64,000 bases of DNA from Streptomyces sp. NBC_00690 (GCF_036226685.1 NZ_CP109009.1:5669501-5733500); one strand, 5' to 3'; shown: positions 18,215 to 28,024, counted from the first letter of the stretch. Translations and numbers: made by a program. The notes: generated by a model not told the origin, from the sequence alone.

Positions 18215-19138
18215 ATGGGACGTTATGTGCTCCGGCGTCTGCTACAGATGATCCCGGTCTTCTTCGGTGCGACGCTGTTGATCTTCCTCATGGTCAATGT
18301 GATGGGCGACCCCATCGCCGGACTCTGCGGCCAACGCCAGTGCGACCCCGCGACCGCCGCCCAACTCCGCAAGGAGTTCGGCCTCGACAAGCCCGTCTGG
18401 CAGCAGTACCTGACCTATATGGGGCACGTCTTCACCGGCGACTTCGGCACCGCCTTCAACGGCCAGCCCGTCACCGAGTTGATGGCTTCCGCCTTCCCGG
18501 TCACCATCCGGCTCACCATCGTCGCCATCTTCTTCGAGATCGTCATCGGGATCACCCTCGGTGTCCTCACCGGGCTGCGCAGGGGACGCCCCATCGACAC
18601 CACGGTCCTGCTGCTGACCCTCGTCGTCATCTCCGTCCCCACCTTCGTCACCGGCCTGCTCCTGCAACTCCTCCTCGGTGTGGAGTGGGGCATCATCAAG
18701 CCCGCCGTGTCACCCGAGGCGCCCTTCAACGAACTGCTGATCCCCGGCCTGGTGCTCGCCTCCGTATCGCTGGCGTACGTCACCCGACTCACCCGGACCT
18801 CCATCGCCGAGAACGCCCGCTCCGACTACGTCCGCACCGCCAAGGCCAAGGGACTGCCCAGACGCCGGGTCATCACCCGCCATCTGCTGCGCAACTCCCT
18901 GATCCCCGTGGTCACCTTCATCGGCACCGACATCGGCGCACTGATGGGCGGAGCGATCGTCACCGAGCGCATCTTCAACATCCACGGCGTCGGCTACCAG
19001 CTCTACCAGGGCATCGTCCGCCAGAACACCCAGACCGTCGTCGGCTTCGTGACCGTCCTGGTGCTGGTGTTCCTGCTGGCGAACCTCATCGTGGACCTGC
19101 TCTACGCCGTACTCGACCCAAGGATCCGCTATGCCTGA
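18215..19138 (+). CDS. Peptide ABC permease (DppB/OppB type), 307 aa
   Basis: Inner-membrane permease. MGRYVLRRLLQMIPVFFGAT is the usual OppB opening with helix 1. The EAA motif is SDYVRTAKAKGLPRRRVITR, followed by LRNSLIPVVT, and the chain ends VLDPRIRYA. ATG at 18215 follows CTGGAGACCTTC. Its end overlaps the next permease by 8 bases. Confidence 0.94.
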   Translation: MGRYVLRRLLQMIPVFFGATLLIFLMVNVMGDPIAGLCGQRQCDPATAAQLRKEFGLDKPVWQQYLTYMGHVFTGDFGTAFNGQPVTELMASAFPVTIRLTIVAIFFEIVIGITLGVLTGLRRGRPIDTTVLLLTLVVISVPTFVTGLLLQLLLGVEWGIIKPAVSPEAPFNELLIPGLVLASVSLAYVTRLTRTSIAENARSDYVRTAKAKGLPRRRVITRHLLRNSLIPVVTFIGTDIGALMGGAIVTERIFNIHGVGYQLYQGIVRQNTQTVVGFVTVLVLVFLLANLIVDLLYAVLDPRIRYA

Positions 19139-20111
19139 GCCGCGGTACGACGACGACGGAGCCATCGCATCCACCGGTGCCGGCGGTGCGATGGACCTCG
19201 CCACCAGCGAGGGCGCGACGCTGGAGAAGGCCCCCGGCGGCCCGCTCGGCACCGGCCCCACCGGCAAACCGCGCAGCCTGTGGTCCGACGCCTGGCGCGA
19301 TCTGCGACGCAACCCCGTCTTCATCCTCTCGGGCCTCTTCATCATCTTCCTGGTGATCATCTCGATCTGGCCCTCGCTGATCGCCTCCGGCAACCCCCTC
19401 CAATGCGACCTCGCCAAGGCCCAGGAGGGCTCCCAGCCCGGCTACCCCTTCGGCTTCAACGGCCAGGGCTGCGACGTCTACACCCGGGTGGTCTACGGCG
19501 CCCGAACCTCGGTCACCGTCGGTGTCTGCGCCACCCTCGGTGTCGCCCTGCTCGGCTCCGTACTCGGTGGACTCGCCGGGTTCTTCGGCGGCGGCTGGGA
19601 CGGAATCCTGTCCCGGCTCACCGACATCTTCTTCGGCATTCCCGTCATCCTCGGCGGCCTGGTGCTGCTCTCCGTCGTCAGCTCGACCACTGTCTGGCCG
19701 GTCGTCGGCTTCATGGTGCTCCTGGGTTGGCCGCAGATCTCCCGCATCGCCCGTGGATCGGTGATCACCGCCAAGCAGAACGACTACGTCCAGGCCGCCC
19801 GGGCTCTCGGCGCCTCCAACTCCCGCCTCCTGCTCCGGCACATCGCCCCCAATGCCGTGGCGCCCGTCATCGTCGTCGCCACCATCGCGCTGGGCACCTT
19901 CATCTCACTGGAGGCCACGCTGTCCTACCTCGGCGCAGGGCTCAAGCCGCCCACCGTCTCCTGGGGCATCGACATCTCCTCGGCCTCCCCCTACATCCGC
20001 AACGCCCCGCACATGTTGCTCTGGCCGGCCGGCGCGCTGGCGATCACCGTGCTCGCGTTCATCATGCTCGGCGACGCGGTGCGCGACGCCCTCGACCCGA
20101 AGCTGCGCTGA
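19131..20111 (+). CDS. Peptide ABC permease (DppC/OppC type), 326 aa
   Basis: Inner-membrane permease. A polar, Gly/Ala-rich N-terminal tail of about 48 residues precedes SLWSDAWRDLRRNPVFILSG, the OppC-type start of helix 1. The EAA motif is NDYVQAARALGASNSRLLLR with HIAPNAVAPV after it; the end is GDAVRDALDPKLR. The ATG at 19131 lies inside the last codons of the upstream permease, indicating coupled translation. Gene order here is B then C, unlike bldK, where the C-type permease gene comes first. Confidence 0.94.
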   Translation: MPEPRYDDDGAIASTGAGGAMDLATSEGATLEKAPGGPLGTGPTGKPRSLWSDAWRDLRRNPVFILSGLFIIFLVIISIWPSLIASGNPLQCDLAKAQEGSQPGYPFGFNGQGCDVYTRVVYGARTSVTVGVCATLGVALLGSVLGGLAGFFGGGWDGILSRLTDIFFGIPVILGGLVLLSVVSSTTVWPVVGFMVLLGWPQISRIARGSVITAKQNDYVQAARALGASNSRLLLRHIAPNAVAPVIVVATIALGTFISLEATLSYLGAGLKPPTVSWGIDISSASPYIRNAPHMLLWPAGALAITVLAFIMLGDAVRDALDPKLR

Positions 20112-20121
20112 GGAGCCCGCC

Positions 20122-21129
20122 ATGAGCACCGACTCCCTGCTGGACGTACGCGACCTCCAGGTCGAGTTCCACACCCGCGACGGGGTGGCCAAGGCGGTCA
20201 ACGGCGTCAGCTACACCGTCCACGAGGGCCGGACGCTCGCCGTACTCGGCGAATCCGGCTCCGGGAAGTCCGTCACCGCCCAAGCCATCATGGGCATCCT
20301 CGACACCCCACCGGGAAAGATCACCGGCGGCCAGATCCTCTTCCGCGGCCGGGACCTGCTCACGCTCAAGGAGGAGGAGCGACGGAAGATCCGCGGCTCG
20401 GAGATGGCCATGATCTTCCAGGACGCCCTCTCCTCACTGAACCCGGTGATCAACGTCGGTGATCAACTCGCCGAGATGTTCATCGTCCATCGAGGGATGT
20501 CCAAGAAGGACGCCCGGGCCAAGGCGATCGAACTCATGGAGCGGGTCGGCATCCCCGCCGCCAAGGAGCGCGTACGGCAGTACCCGCACCAGTTCTCCGG
20601 CGGCATGCGCCAACGCATCATGATCGCGATGGCGCTGGCCCTGGAACCGGCCCTGATCATCGCCGACGAGCCCACCACCGCCCTCGACGTCACCGTGCAG
20701 GCACAGGTGATGGACCTCCTCGCCAAGCTGCAGAGCGAACTCAACATGGGCCTGATCCTGATCACCCATGACCTCGGTGTCGTCGCCGATGTCGCCGACC
20801 GGATCGCCGTGATGTACGCGGGCCGGATCGTGGAGACCGCACCCGTCCACGACATCTACCAGGCACCCGCCCACCCCTACACCAGAGGACTCCTCCGGTC
20901 GATCCCGCGGCTGGACCAGAAGGGCCAGGAGCTCTACGCGATCAAGGGGCTGCCACCGAACCTGATGAACATCCCACCGGGCTGCGCCTTCAACCCGCGC
21001 TGCCCCCTGGCCCAGGACATCTGCCGCACCGACGAACCACCGCTGTACGAGGTCTCCCGGGAGCGTGCCAGCGCCTGCCACTTCTGGCAGCGCACACTGG
21101 AAGGAGAGGAGGCGGCAGCCGATGACTGA
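20122..21129 (+). CDS. Peptide ABC transporter ATPase (OppD/DppD type), 335 aa
   Basis: ATPase with Walker [10 protein letters not shown], signature [15 protein letters not shown], Walker [13 protein letters not shown] and H-loop LITHDLGVV. The C-terminus has the oligo_HPY four-cysteine pattern (GCAFNPRCPLAQDIC and SACHFW). ATG at 20122 follows TGAGGAGCCCGCC; a longer in-frame reading from 19852 would lie inside the permease gene and is rejected. Overlaps the next ATPase gene by 8 bases (ATGACTGA). Confidence 0.94.
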   Translation: MSTDSLLDVRDLQVEFHTRDGVAKAVNGVSYTVHEGRTLAVLGESGSGKSVTAQAIMGILDTPPGKITGGQILFRGRDLLTLKEEERRKIRGSEMAMIFQDALSSLNPVINVGDQLAEMFIVHRGMSKKDARAKAIELMERVGIPAAKERVRQYPHQFSGGMRQRIMIAMALALEPALIIADEPTTALDVTVQAQVMDLLAKLQSELNMGLILITHDLGVVADVADRIAVMYAGRIVETAPVHDIYQAPAHPYTRGLLRSIPRLDQKGQELYAIKGLPPNLMNIPPGCAFNPRCPLAQDICRTDEPPLYEVSRERASACHFWQRTLEGEEAAADD

Positions 21130-22153
21130 GGCGATCCTCGAAGTCCGTGACCTGGCCAAGCACTATCCGCTGACCCAGGGCATCCTCTTCAAGAAGCAGG
21201 TGGGCGCGGTCCGGGCGGTGGACGGCGTCGACCTCGACCTCATCACCGGGGAGACGCTCGGCATCGTGGGCGAATCCGGGTGCGGCAAGTCCACGCTCGC
21301 CAAGATGATCGTCCATCTGGAACAGCCGACCGCCGGCACGATCCGCTACAAGGGCGAGGACATCACCAAGCTCTCCGGGCGGGCCCTGAAGGCGGTCCGA
21401 CGCAATATCCAGATGGTGTTCCAGGACCCGTACACCTCGCTGAACCCGCGGATGACGGTCGGCGACATCATCGGCGAGCCGTACGACATCCACCCCGAGG
21501 TCGCCCCCCGGGGAGATCGGCGCCGACGCGTGCAGGACCTGCTCGACGTGGTGGGCCTCAACCCCGAGTACATCAACCGCTACCCGCACCAGTTCAGCGG
21601 CGGGCAGCGCCAGCGCATCGGCATTGCACGCGGACTCGCACTCCAACCGGAGATCATCGTCGCCGACGAACCCGTCTCCGCGCTCGACGTATCCGTCCAG
21701 GCGCAGGTCATCAATCTGCTCTCCGGCCTCCAGGACGAGTTCAACCTCAGCCTGGTGTTCATCTCCCACGACCTCTCCATCGTCCGCCACATCTCGGACC
21801 GGGTGGGCGTGATGTACCTGGGGCGGGTGGTGGAACTCGGACGGGACGAGGAGATCTACGAACACCCCACCCACCCCTACACCCAGGCCCTGCTGTCGGC
21901 AGTCCCCGTCCCCGACCCCCAGGCGCGCGAGTCCCGTGAGCGGATCCTCCTCGGCGGGGACGTGCCCTCACCGGCGAACATCCCGTCCGGCTGCCGCTTC
22001 CGCACCCGCTGCTGGAAGGCACAGGAACGCTGTGCCCTCGAAGTGCCGCTGCTGGCCGTGCCGGCCGTCTTCCGACTCGGGGAGGGCCCGGCGAAGCATC
22101 CGTCGGCCTGTCACTTCGCCGAGGAGAAACACGTGGTGCCGACGGCCGAGTGA
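21122..22153 (+). CDS. Peptide ABC transporter ATPase (OppF/DppF type), 343 aa
   Basis: Second ATPase of the operon. Walker [10 protein letters not shown], signature [16 protein letters not shown], Walker [14 protein letters not shown]-loop FISHDLSIV, and C-terminal cysteines [15 protein letters not shown] plus SACHF. Its start overlaps the upstream ATPase and it shares the [15 protein letters not shown] insert seen in BldKE. The operon ends with a hairpin about 105 bases later. Confidence 0.94.
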   Translation: MTEAILEVRDLAKHYPLTQGILFKKQVGAVRAVDGVDLDLITGETLGIVGESGCGKSTLAKMIVHLEQPTAGTIRYKGEDITKLSGRALKAVRRNIQMVFQDPYTSLNPRMTVGDIIGEPYDIHPEVAPRGDRRRRVQDLLDVVGLNPEYINRYPHQFSGGQRQRIGIARGLALQPEIIVADEPVSALDVSVQAQVINLLSGLQDEFNLSLVFISHDLSIVRHISDRVGVMYLGRVVELGRDEEIYEHPTHPYTQALLSAVPVPDPQARESRERILLGGDVPSPANIPSGCRFRTRCWKAQERCALEVPLLAVPAVFRLGEGPAKHPSACHFAEEKHVVPTAE

Positions 22154-22258
22154 AACGCGCGCCCCCTGCATCGGTTTAACGCGCGGGCAATGCGCCCGTC
22201 GCGGTCCCGATATACGGACGGTGCAGTCTCGGGCGGGTACGGCCGTGCGGGTGCCGTA

Positions 22259-22295
22259 GATCGGCCGGGGGTTCCTCAACGGCCCCCGGCCGATC
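22259..22295 (+). terminator. Terminator of the second peptide ABC operon
   Basis: Perfect 13-bp stem GATCGGCCGGGGG / CCCCCGGCCGATC with an 11-base loop. No T run. Confidence 0.75.
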
Positions 22296-22345
22296 GTCCG
22301 GACGCAGTCTTGCCCGTGCGCCGGGCACGGCGGCACGATCTCAGG

Positions 22346-23266
22346 GTGACGCTCACCTCAGGAGCCAGGAGAACCGGCGCGGCGCTCTGCATCGCCCTCG
22401 CACTGATCGAGGGCGGTTGGATCGTCCGCGACCTGACCGCGATCCCATCCCCACTCGACCTGTGGAACTCCTGGATCGGCCGGCTCCATGTCATGTCGAC
22501 CACGACCACCCTGGAGACCCCGCTTCTGCTGCTGGTCCACGTCACCGTCCTCGTGGGCGTCGTCCGGCGTCGGACCACCGCTGGTGCGCTGGTCGTAGCC
22601 GGGTTGGCGACCCTGGTGGTCCGGCTGCCGGGACTGTGGGTGCTCACCTCGCCCTGGATGGATCTGCGCGCCACCGATGAACTGAGGATGCGGGCCGTCT
22701 ACACGTCCCTGGCGGCCCTCGGGCTGGGCGTGGGCCTGCTGATCACCGCCGCCGCGGGGAGAAGCGCCGCCACCCACCCGACGCAGCGGGCTCCGCTGCT
22801 GACCTCGCTGCTGCTCGGGGTCGCCGCCGGCGTGCTCGCGGGCTGGGAGATCCGTTGGTTCCTACGGTCCCCCGACGGCGAAGCCCTCGATCGGTTCACC
22901 GGGAGCGAGACGGCGCTGCTGCCGCTCCTGGCCGCCCCGCCCGGCTGGCTTGCGGTCCTCACCGCAACGCTCGCGCTCGGGGCGACACTTGCGGCGGTGC
23001 GTCCGCTGGGCCTGGTGGCGGCGGCGCTGTTGGCCGCTGCGGGCGTCCGTCAGCTGGGCGGCTTGCTCCGTGACGGGGTCGCGGTGCGGCTGAAGGAGTT
23101 ATCCGTGGAGGAGCAACTCCTGATGGCTTCCTGGGGCTTCGAGGCCACGGCGGGCGCGGTGGTCCTGGTGCTGTTGGCGCGACCCGAGCCGGTCCGACCG
23201 GCCTTCCGCGAGAGCCCCCCGGCGATCGGTCCGCCACCGCCGTCCGCCCCGCCGCCGGGGTGGTGA
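22346..23266 (+). CDS. Multi-pass membrane protein of unknown function, 306 aa
   Basis: About seven hydrophobic segments are visible (GAALCIALALIEGGWIV, LLLLVHVTVLVGVV, GALVVAGLATLVV, LGLGVGLLITAAAG and more). The C-terminus is Pro-rich (IGPPPPSAPPPGW). No catalytic or transport motif is recognised. The GTG at 22346 was chosen because it begins VTLTSGARRTG just before the first helix; an earlier in-frame start would add an implausible Arg/Pro-rich leader overlapping the terminator. Confidence 0.68.
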   Translation: MTLTSGARRTGAALCIALALIEGGWIVRDLTAIPSPLDLWNSWIGRLHVMSTTTTLETPLLLLVHVTVLVGVVRRRTTAGALVVAGLATLVVRLPGLWVLTSPWMDLRATDELRMRAVYTSLAALGLGVGLLITAAAGRSAATHPTQRAPLLTSLLLGVAAGVLAGWEIRWFLRSPDGEALDRFTGSETALLPLLAAPPGWLAVLTATLALGATLAAVRPLGLVAAALLAAAGVRQLGGLLRDGVAVRLKELSVEEQLLMASWGFEATAGAVVLVLLARPEPVRPAFRESPPAIGPPPPSAPPPGW

Positions 23267-23323
23267 GGGAGCCGTCGACACACGGTTCACCGACCGGTGC
23301 CCGTGTCCCGTGCTGGAACGACG

Positions 23324-23355
23324 ACGCCGGGGGCGCCTTGCGGCACCCCCGGCGT
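23324..23355. terminator. Bidirectional terminator between convergent genes
   Basis: ACGCCGGGGG / CCCCCGGCGT arms around a 12-base loop, between the membrane protein (plus) and the TerD-related gene (minus). Confidence 0.65.
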
Positions 23356-23444
23356 GACATCGAGGGCGAGGAAAGCGGAGGGACTAATTCAGAGTGAGTG
23401 AGAAGGAAGTCCGTCCATGGCCTCGCCGAACCCAACGCTAGCAG

Positions 23445-25616
23445 TCAGCCCGGGATCAGGGCACGCAGGTTTTCCGGGGTGATGACCAGGGAGTCCGGGT
23501 GCAGTCCGTCCGGGCGCTCCAGGCCGATGTACGTGACCGGCCCGTCCGGAACCGTCGTCCCGTCCCACAGCGCGGTGCCCGTCGCGCCCTCCTCCATCAG
23601 CTCGATGAGGTACCGGACGGTGAGGTAGTCCCGCTCGACGACGCCGCGCACCAGCGTCGCGACCGACACCCGGTTCTCCTCGACCCGGTTCCAGGCCGGA
23701 TTGCCCCGGAGGTACAGATGGAGCCACTTGGCCCGCCAGCGGCCGTCGTTCCCGCGCACGAACGCCAGCGGTAGCGCGACGCGGCCCGGACCTCGCAACT
23801 CCGACTTCATGCGCACGGTCCGCGGCTCGAAGGGACGTCCCCTCTGCTCGGCATCGCGCAGCATGAATCCGAAGATCGACTCCTCGGCCTCTTCGAAGCC
23901 CTCCCCCGAGAAGATGTTGACCTGCGGAACGATGAAGGTCCCTCGCACGGCGTCCAGACGCAGATTGATGAACTCCGATGCGCCGTCGGGTGCGTTCGTG
24001 ATGTCACCCGAGTGTTCGCCCTCCACCGAGGTGAGGGCGGTGTACGACAGCCAGACGACGGTCTCGTACGAGGCGTTCAGCATCAGTGCCGAAAGGTCGT
24101 AGTCCGTCGAGCGCTCGGTCTGCTTCCAGTGGACGAAGAACCTCAGCAGGTCGCCGTCGACGGGGGAGAGGGAGCCTCGGGGCAGCACACCCAGACCGGC
24201 GGTCGTCGCCTTGCCGCTGAGCGGGAGCGCGACGTCGAGGATGTCCGGATCGATCAGCAACCGCCCCGGCACCGGGAGCCGGCGGCGCATCTCGGTGTCC
24301 AGGGCGGCGATCAGACGCATGCGCTCCGCCTCCGGTACGGGTGGACGCACATCGTCGGTGACCTGGGCACGGCCGAGGCGATTGACGAAGACACGGCGCT
24401 CATCTGACTCGCGCGCACGGTTGTGGAGGTGCTCGCGGACCGAGAGCAGGACCCTCGCGGAGACCCGGGGGGCGACCTGCTCGGCCGCGGCCACGACGGC
24501 ATCGCGCTCATCCTGAGTGAGGCACGTGCGCAGCAGGCGGTCGAGGGAGCGGAACAGCTTGCCCGGCGCGGCGGTCAGCAGTCGTGCGGCGCCGGTGATG
24601 TCGTGCGTTCGCAACAGCGCCTCGACGCGGCTGTCGAAGGAGGGCGCCTTCAACTCGCCCCGGGCCACCGCGAACACCTCGGCGGCACGGGGCCAGCGCG
24701 GGAACTCATGCGGATGGAGGCGTTCGCCCAGCCGCTTGAAAGCCTCGCGGTGCGCGGTGACATCGCCGAGTTTGTCGGGGGCACCTGCGACCACCGAGTC
24801 GAGTGCGGCGAGCAGGGCGCGGCGGGTGCGTCGGGGCAGCGACCGGAGCCGGGTCGGTGCCACCAGGGTCATATCGCCGTCCGAAAGCGCGCAGGCCAGG
24901 CGGAGCACGTCCGTGACGGTGTCCACCAGGAGGTCCGCGCCGGCGCCCAGACGGGCGACATTGATGACCGCGCGGTTCTCCCTGACGGGGATCTCATCGG
25001 GTTGGGGCCCCTCGACACAGTGCCCGGCGAGCACGGCGAGGTCCCGCAGACCCTCCGTGCCGAGCGGGGTGGTGCTGCCCGCCAGGGCCAGGTACAGGGC
25101 GGTGACCTCGGTGTCCGCGCTGTCTCCGAGGTGGAGGACCGTCGTGCGGTCGCCCGTGGCGGGGATCAGCTCATCGTGAGCCGCGAGCATCTCGGCGTAG
25201 GCGTGCTGGTAGTTGCCGTACGACGGGAGGGTCAGCAAGTCGACTATCCCGGAGCGGAGTTGGGTGAGGGTGCCGTCGCGCGAGGTGTCGTCGACGAGCG
25301 CCTCGGTGATGCACTGCATCCAGAACTCGAACGTGTCGGGCACATGGGCCGGGAAGTCGATGAAGTAGGCGTTGTGCCGGACATGGTCGCCGACCATCTC
25401 ACGGACGGTCTCCAGGGTGCGAGCGGCGGTGGCGACGACTGCTTCCTCGGTCAGTCCGGACAGCCGCTCCAGCAGGGCTGCCGAGAGCTTGAAGCCCACT
25501 GACATCAGTGCGGCATCGAACTGCCGTGCCGCGACACCGCCTTGCCCGACGGGCCCCGAGGGGGCCGGGAGACGGTGGGTATGCCGGATGACCAGGGGTT
25601 CGAGGCGGTGGGACAT
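23445..25616 (-). CDS. Large TerD-domain protein related to the MXAN_6230/SCO0854 family, 723 aa
   Basis: The C-terminal third contains a TerD-like core (STDYDLSALMLNASYETVVW, GEHSGDITNAPDGASEFINL, FIVPQVNIFSGEGFEEAEES), the calcium-binding fold of tellurite and stress-resistance proteins. The long N-terminal part is helical and matches the layout of the MXAN_6230/SCO0854 proteins (LFRSLDRLLRTCLTQDERDA, then RLIAALDTEMRRRLPVPGRL), but no cysteine-rich RING segment is visible. ATG at 25616 (MSHRLEPLVIRHTHRL) was preferred to an upstream Arg-rich extension; the ribosome site is weak. No other ter genes are nearby. Probable cytoplasmic stress protein of unknown action. Confidence 0.8.
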   Translation of the reverse strand: MSHRLEPLVIRHTHRLPAPSGPVGQGGVAARQFDAALMSVGFKLSAALLERLSGLTEEAVVATAARTLETVREMVGDHVRHNAYFIDFPAHVPDTFEFWMQCITEALVDDTSRDGTLTQLRSGIVDLLTLPSYGNYQHAYAEMLAAHDELIPATGDRTTVLHLGDSADTEVTALYLALAGSTTPLGTEGLRDLAVLAGHCVEGPQPDEIPVRENRAVINVARLGAGADLLVDTVTDVLRLACALSDGDMTLVAPTRLRSLPRRTRRALLAALDSVVAGAPDKLGDVTAHREAFKRLGERLHPHEFPRWPRAAEVFAVARGELKAPSFDSRVEALLRTHDITGAARLLTAAPGKLFRSLDRLLRTCLTQDERDAVVAAAEQVAPRVSARVLLSVREHLHNRARESDERRVFVNRLGRAQVTDDVRPPVPEAERMRLIAALDTEMRRRLPVPGRLLIDPDILDVALPLSGKATTAGLGVLPRGSLSPVDGDLLRFFVHWKQTERSTDYDLSALMLNASYETVVWLSYTALTSVEGEHSGDITNAPDGASEFINLRLDAVRGTFIVPQVNIFSGEGFEEAEESIFGFMLRDAEQRGRPFEPRTVRMKSELRGPGRVALPLAFVRGNDGRWRAKWLHLYLRGNPAWNRVEENRVSVATLVRGVVERDYLTVRYLIELMEEGATGTALWDGTTVPDGPVTYIGLERPDGLHPDSLVITPENLRALIPG

Positions 25617-25726
25617 TCCGGGATGATCGCAGAACCGGGCGCGGCGACGCATACGGATTTCGTACGCCCGTACGGCGAGCCCGGCCCTGTGCGCGGGGCG
25701 CCGTGGGGAGCCCCGGCCATGTCATC

Positions 25727-27868
25727 TCAGCCCAGCCTTCGCTTCAGGAAGTCGACCTGGAGCAGCAGGAGGTTCTCCGCGATCTCCTCCTGCGGAGTCA
25801 TGTGCGTCACCCCGCTCAGCGGCAGCACCTCGTGCTCGCGTCCGGCCGCCAGCAGCGCGGACGACAGCCGCAGGGAGTGGGCGGCGACCACATTGTCGTC
25901 GGCCAGACCATGGATGATCATCAACGGTCGAGCGGGGTCCTTGGGAGCGGTCAGTCCGTCCTGCGTCACCAGCGAGTTCGACGCGTACACCGTCGGGCGT
26001 GCGTTCGGGTCGCCCAGATAGCGTTCCGTGTAGTGGGTGTCGTAGAGGCTGAAGTCCGTTCCCGGGGCGCCGGCGATCGCGGCGTGGAACACGTCGGGCC
26101 TCCGCAGTACCGCGAGAGCCGCCAGATAGCCGCCGTAGGACCAGCCGCGGATGCCCACCCGTCCGAGGTCGAGGGGGTACTGCTCCGCCAGCCAGTGGAG
26201 GGCGTCCACCTGGTCGTCCAGCGTCAGCGGAAAGTCGTCTTTGATGGCCTTCTCCCGGGCGGGGGAGCGTCCCGGGGTGCCTCGGCCGTCCGCGACGATC
26301 ACCGCGAATCCCTGGTTCGCGAACCACTGGGAGGTGAGATGGCTGTTGTGTGCCGCGTAGACGCGTTGACCGTGCGGTCCGCCATAGGGATCGACAAGGA
26401 CCGGAAGCGGTCCGTCCGACTCCTGGTACTCCTGTGGCAGCAGTACCGCGCACGGAATCCGTCGTACTCCGGCCTCACACAGTCGGGGGCGTGTGGTCAG
26501 TACCGGCTGTTCGGCGCGGGTCGCCACCGGGCCCAGTTCCTCGCCCTCCCGCAGGACCGTGAACAAGGTGCCGCTGACGTCGAGCCGTGCCGTGGCCAGC
26601 ACGGTCACCGCGCCCGTACGCACCGCGCTGTGCACACCCGGGCCGTGGGAGATCCGCTCGACGCCCTGCTCGGTGACCCGGTGGACATGGAGTTCACCGA
26701 GCTCCGGATCGGCCGCCGTCTCGCCGGCGGAGGCCAGCACCAGGACGTCGTCGGTCCCGATGTCGAGCACCGCCCTGAGGTGGAGCGAGGAGTCCGTCCA
26801 GACGCGGTCGCCGACGGCGAGTACGCGTGCGCCGCCTTCGTCGACGATCCGCACCAGAGCGCCACCAGGGCCCCATGCCGGCACGCCAGGGAATAGATCA
26901 AGCCATACAGAATCCTCGTCGCTCTGAATGGTTCTGGTGCTGCCATTGTCTGCATTCACTGCTAGGTAATGCTGAATTCGCTGGTCGCGGCTCTGGACAA
27001 GCAGGATCGGAGCGCCACCCTTGGACCAGTGAACCCGTGCGAGATAGGGGAATTGGATGCGATCCCAGCCAATCTCCATTTGCTCGCCGTCCAGGGTCAC
27101 CAGGAAAAGCCGCACCTCGGCATTGGACGTCCCGGCAGCGGGGTAGGCCACCGGCTCGGGCGCCCGCTCCGGATGGGAGGGGTCCGAGATCCACCAGCGC
27201 TGCACCTTGGATTCGTCCACACGTGCCACCAGCAGCCGGTCCGACTCCGGCGACCACCAGAACCCGCGGGAGCGCCCCATCTCCTCCGCTGCGATGAACT
27301 CCGCAGCCCCGTAGGAGATGTACTCGTCCTCCGGTTCGACCAGGGTCCTGTCCCCGTCGCCCCCCGCCTCGACGACCCGAAGGGAACGCTGGCTGACATA
27401 CGCGATGTGACGACCGTCGGGCGAGGGCCTCGGGTCCACCACCCCTTCCAGCGCCGGGAGTTCACGGACGGTCCCGACCGGCAGCTCCGTGCAGAACAAC
27501 CGCCCCGACAGCGAGAAGGCGGCCAACTCGACCGCCTCGTCCACCGCGTACGCGACGATCCCCGACCCGCCCTCCCGCCCGCGTTCGCGCCGCGCACGCT
27601 CCTGGGCCGAAAGCTGCTCCTCCCCGCTGTCGAGGAGGACCCCGGGGTCCGCGGCCAGCCGCTCCCGGAGTCGAATCCCTTCGTCGGCGGGGTCGATGGC
27701 AAGGTCGACGACCCATAGCTGACCGCACCGATCGGTCCCCGACGACGACCGGATGAAGACCACCCTGGCGCCGTCCGGGGAGATGGTGAAAGTCCGGGGT
27801 GCGCCCAATGTGTAGCGCTGGGTCCGGGCGTTCTGGCGCGGAAAGGAGAGCAGCTTCCTCATGGTCAT
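25727..27868 (-). CDS. S9 family prolyl oligopeptidase / dipeptidyl-peptidase IV-like enzyme, 713 aa
   Basis: Serine peptidase cutting short peptides, often after proline. The N-terminal two thirds form a DPP4-type beta-propeller (TFTISPDGARVVFIRS, RPSPDGRHIAYVSQ, GFWWSPESDRLLVARVDESK). The C-terminal hydrolase has the nucleophile in GWSYGGY (Ser577), Asp657 in ADDN and His689 in VTHMT. The double Glu needed for dipeptidyl specificity is plausibly the EFIAAEEMGR segment. No signal peptide, so probably cytoplasmic. ATG at 27868 (MTMRKLLSFPRQ) is used; an ATG six bases later is also possible. It could process peptides imported by the two upstream ABC systems. Confidence 0.92.
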   Translation of the reverse strand: MTMRKLLSFPRQNARTQRYTLGAPRTFTISPDGARVVFIRSSSGTDRCGQLWVVDLAIDPADEGIRLRERLAADPGVLLDSGEEQLSAQERARRERGREGGSGIVAYAVDEAVELAAFSLSGRLFCTELPVGTVRELPALEGVVDPRPSPDGRHIAYVSQRSLRVVEAGGDGDRTLVEPEDEYISYGAAEFIAAEEMGRSRGFWWSPESDRLLVARVDESKVQRWWISDPSHPERAPEPVAYPAAGTSNAEVRLFLVTLDGEQMEIGWDRIQFPYLARVHWSKGGAPILLVQSRDQRIQHYLAVNADNGSTRTIQSDEDSVWLDLFPGVPAWGPGGALVRIVDEGGARVLAVGDRVWTDSSLHLRAVLDIGTDDVLVLASAGETAADPELGELHVHRVTEQGVERISHGPGVHSAVRTGAVTVLATARLDVSGTLFTVLREGEELGPVATRAEQPVLTTRPRLCEAGVRRIPCAVLLPQEYQESDGPLPVLVDPYGGPHGQRVYAAHNSHLTSQWFANQGFAVIVADGRGTPGRSPAREKAIKDDFPLTLDDQVDALHWLAEQYPLDLGRVGIRGWSYGGYLAALAVLRRPDVFHAAIAGAPGTDFSLYDTHYTERYLGDPNARPTVYASNSLVTQDGLTAPKDPARPLMIIHGLADDNVVAAHSLRLSSALLAAGREHEVLPLSGVTHMTPQEEIAENLLLLQVDFLKRRLG

Positions 27869-28024
27869 GTGACCGAACCTAGCGGTCGTGCGCCCCCGTG
27901 TGCTGCCGTGCACCGATCGATGCGTTCGCACGGATAGTTATGATCCGTAGCGCAAGGTGGGTAGGAACCACCTGGCACATGCAACCTGCCTGTCCCGACC
28001 GAATATCTGTGGAGGTGAACCGCC

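Noticed and set aside
23445..25652. Upstream ATG/GTG extension of the TerD-related gene to 25652
   Set aside because: Adds an Arg-rich stretch (MRRRARFCDHPG) without family character; the start at 25616 is preferred.
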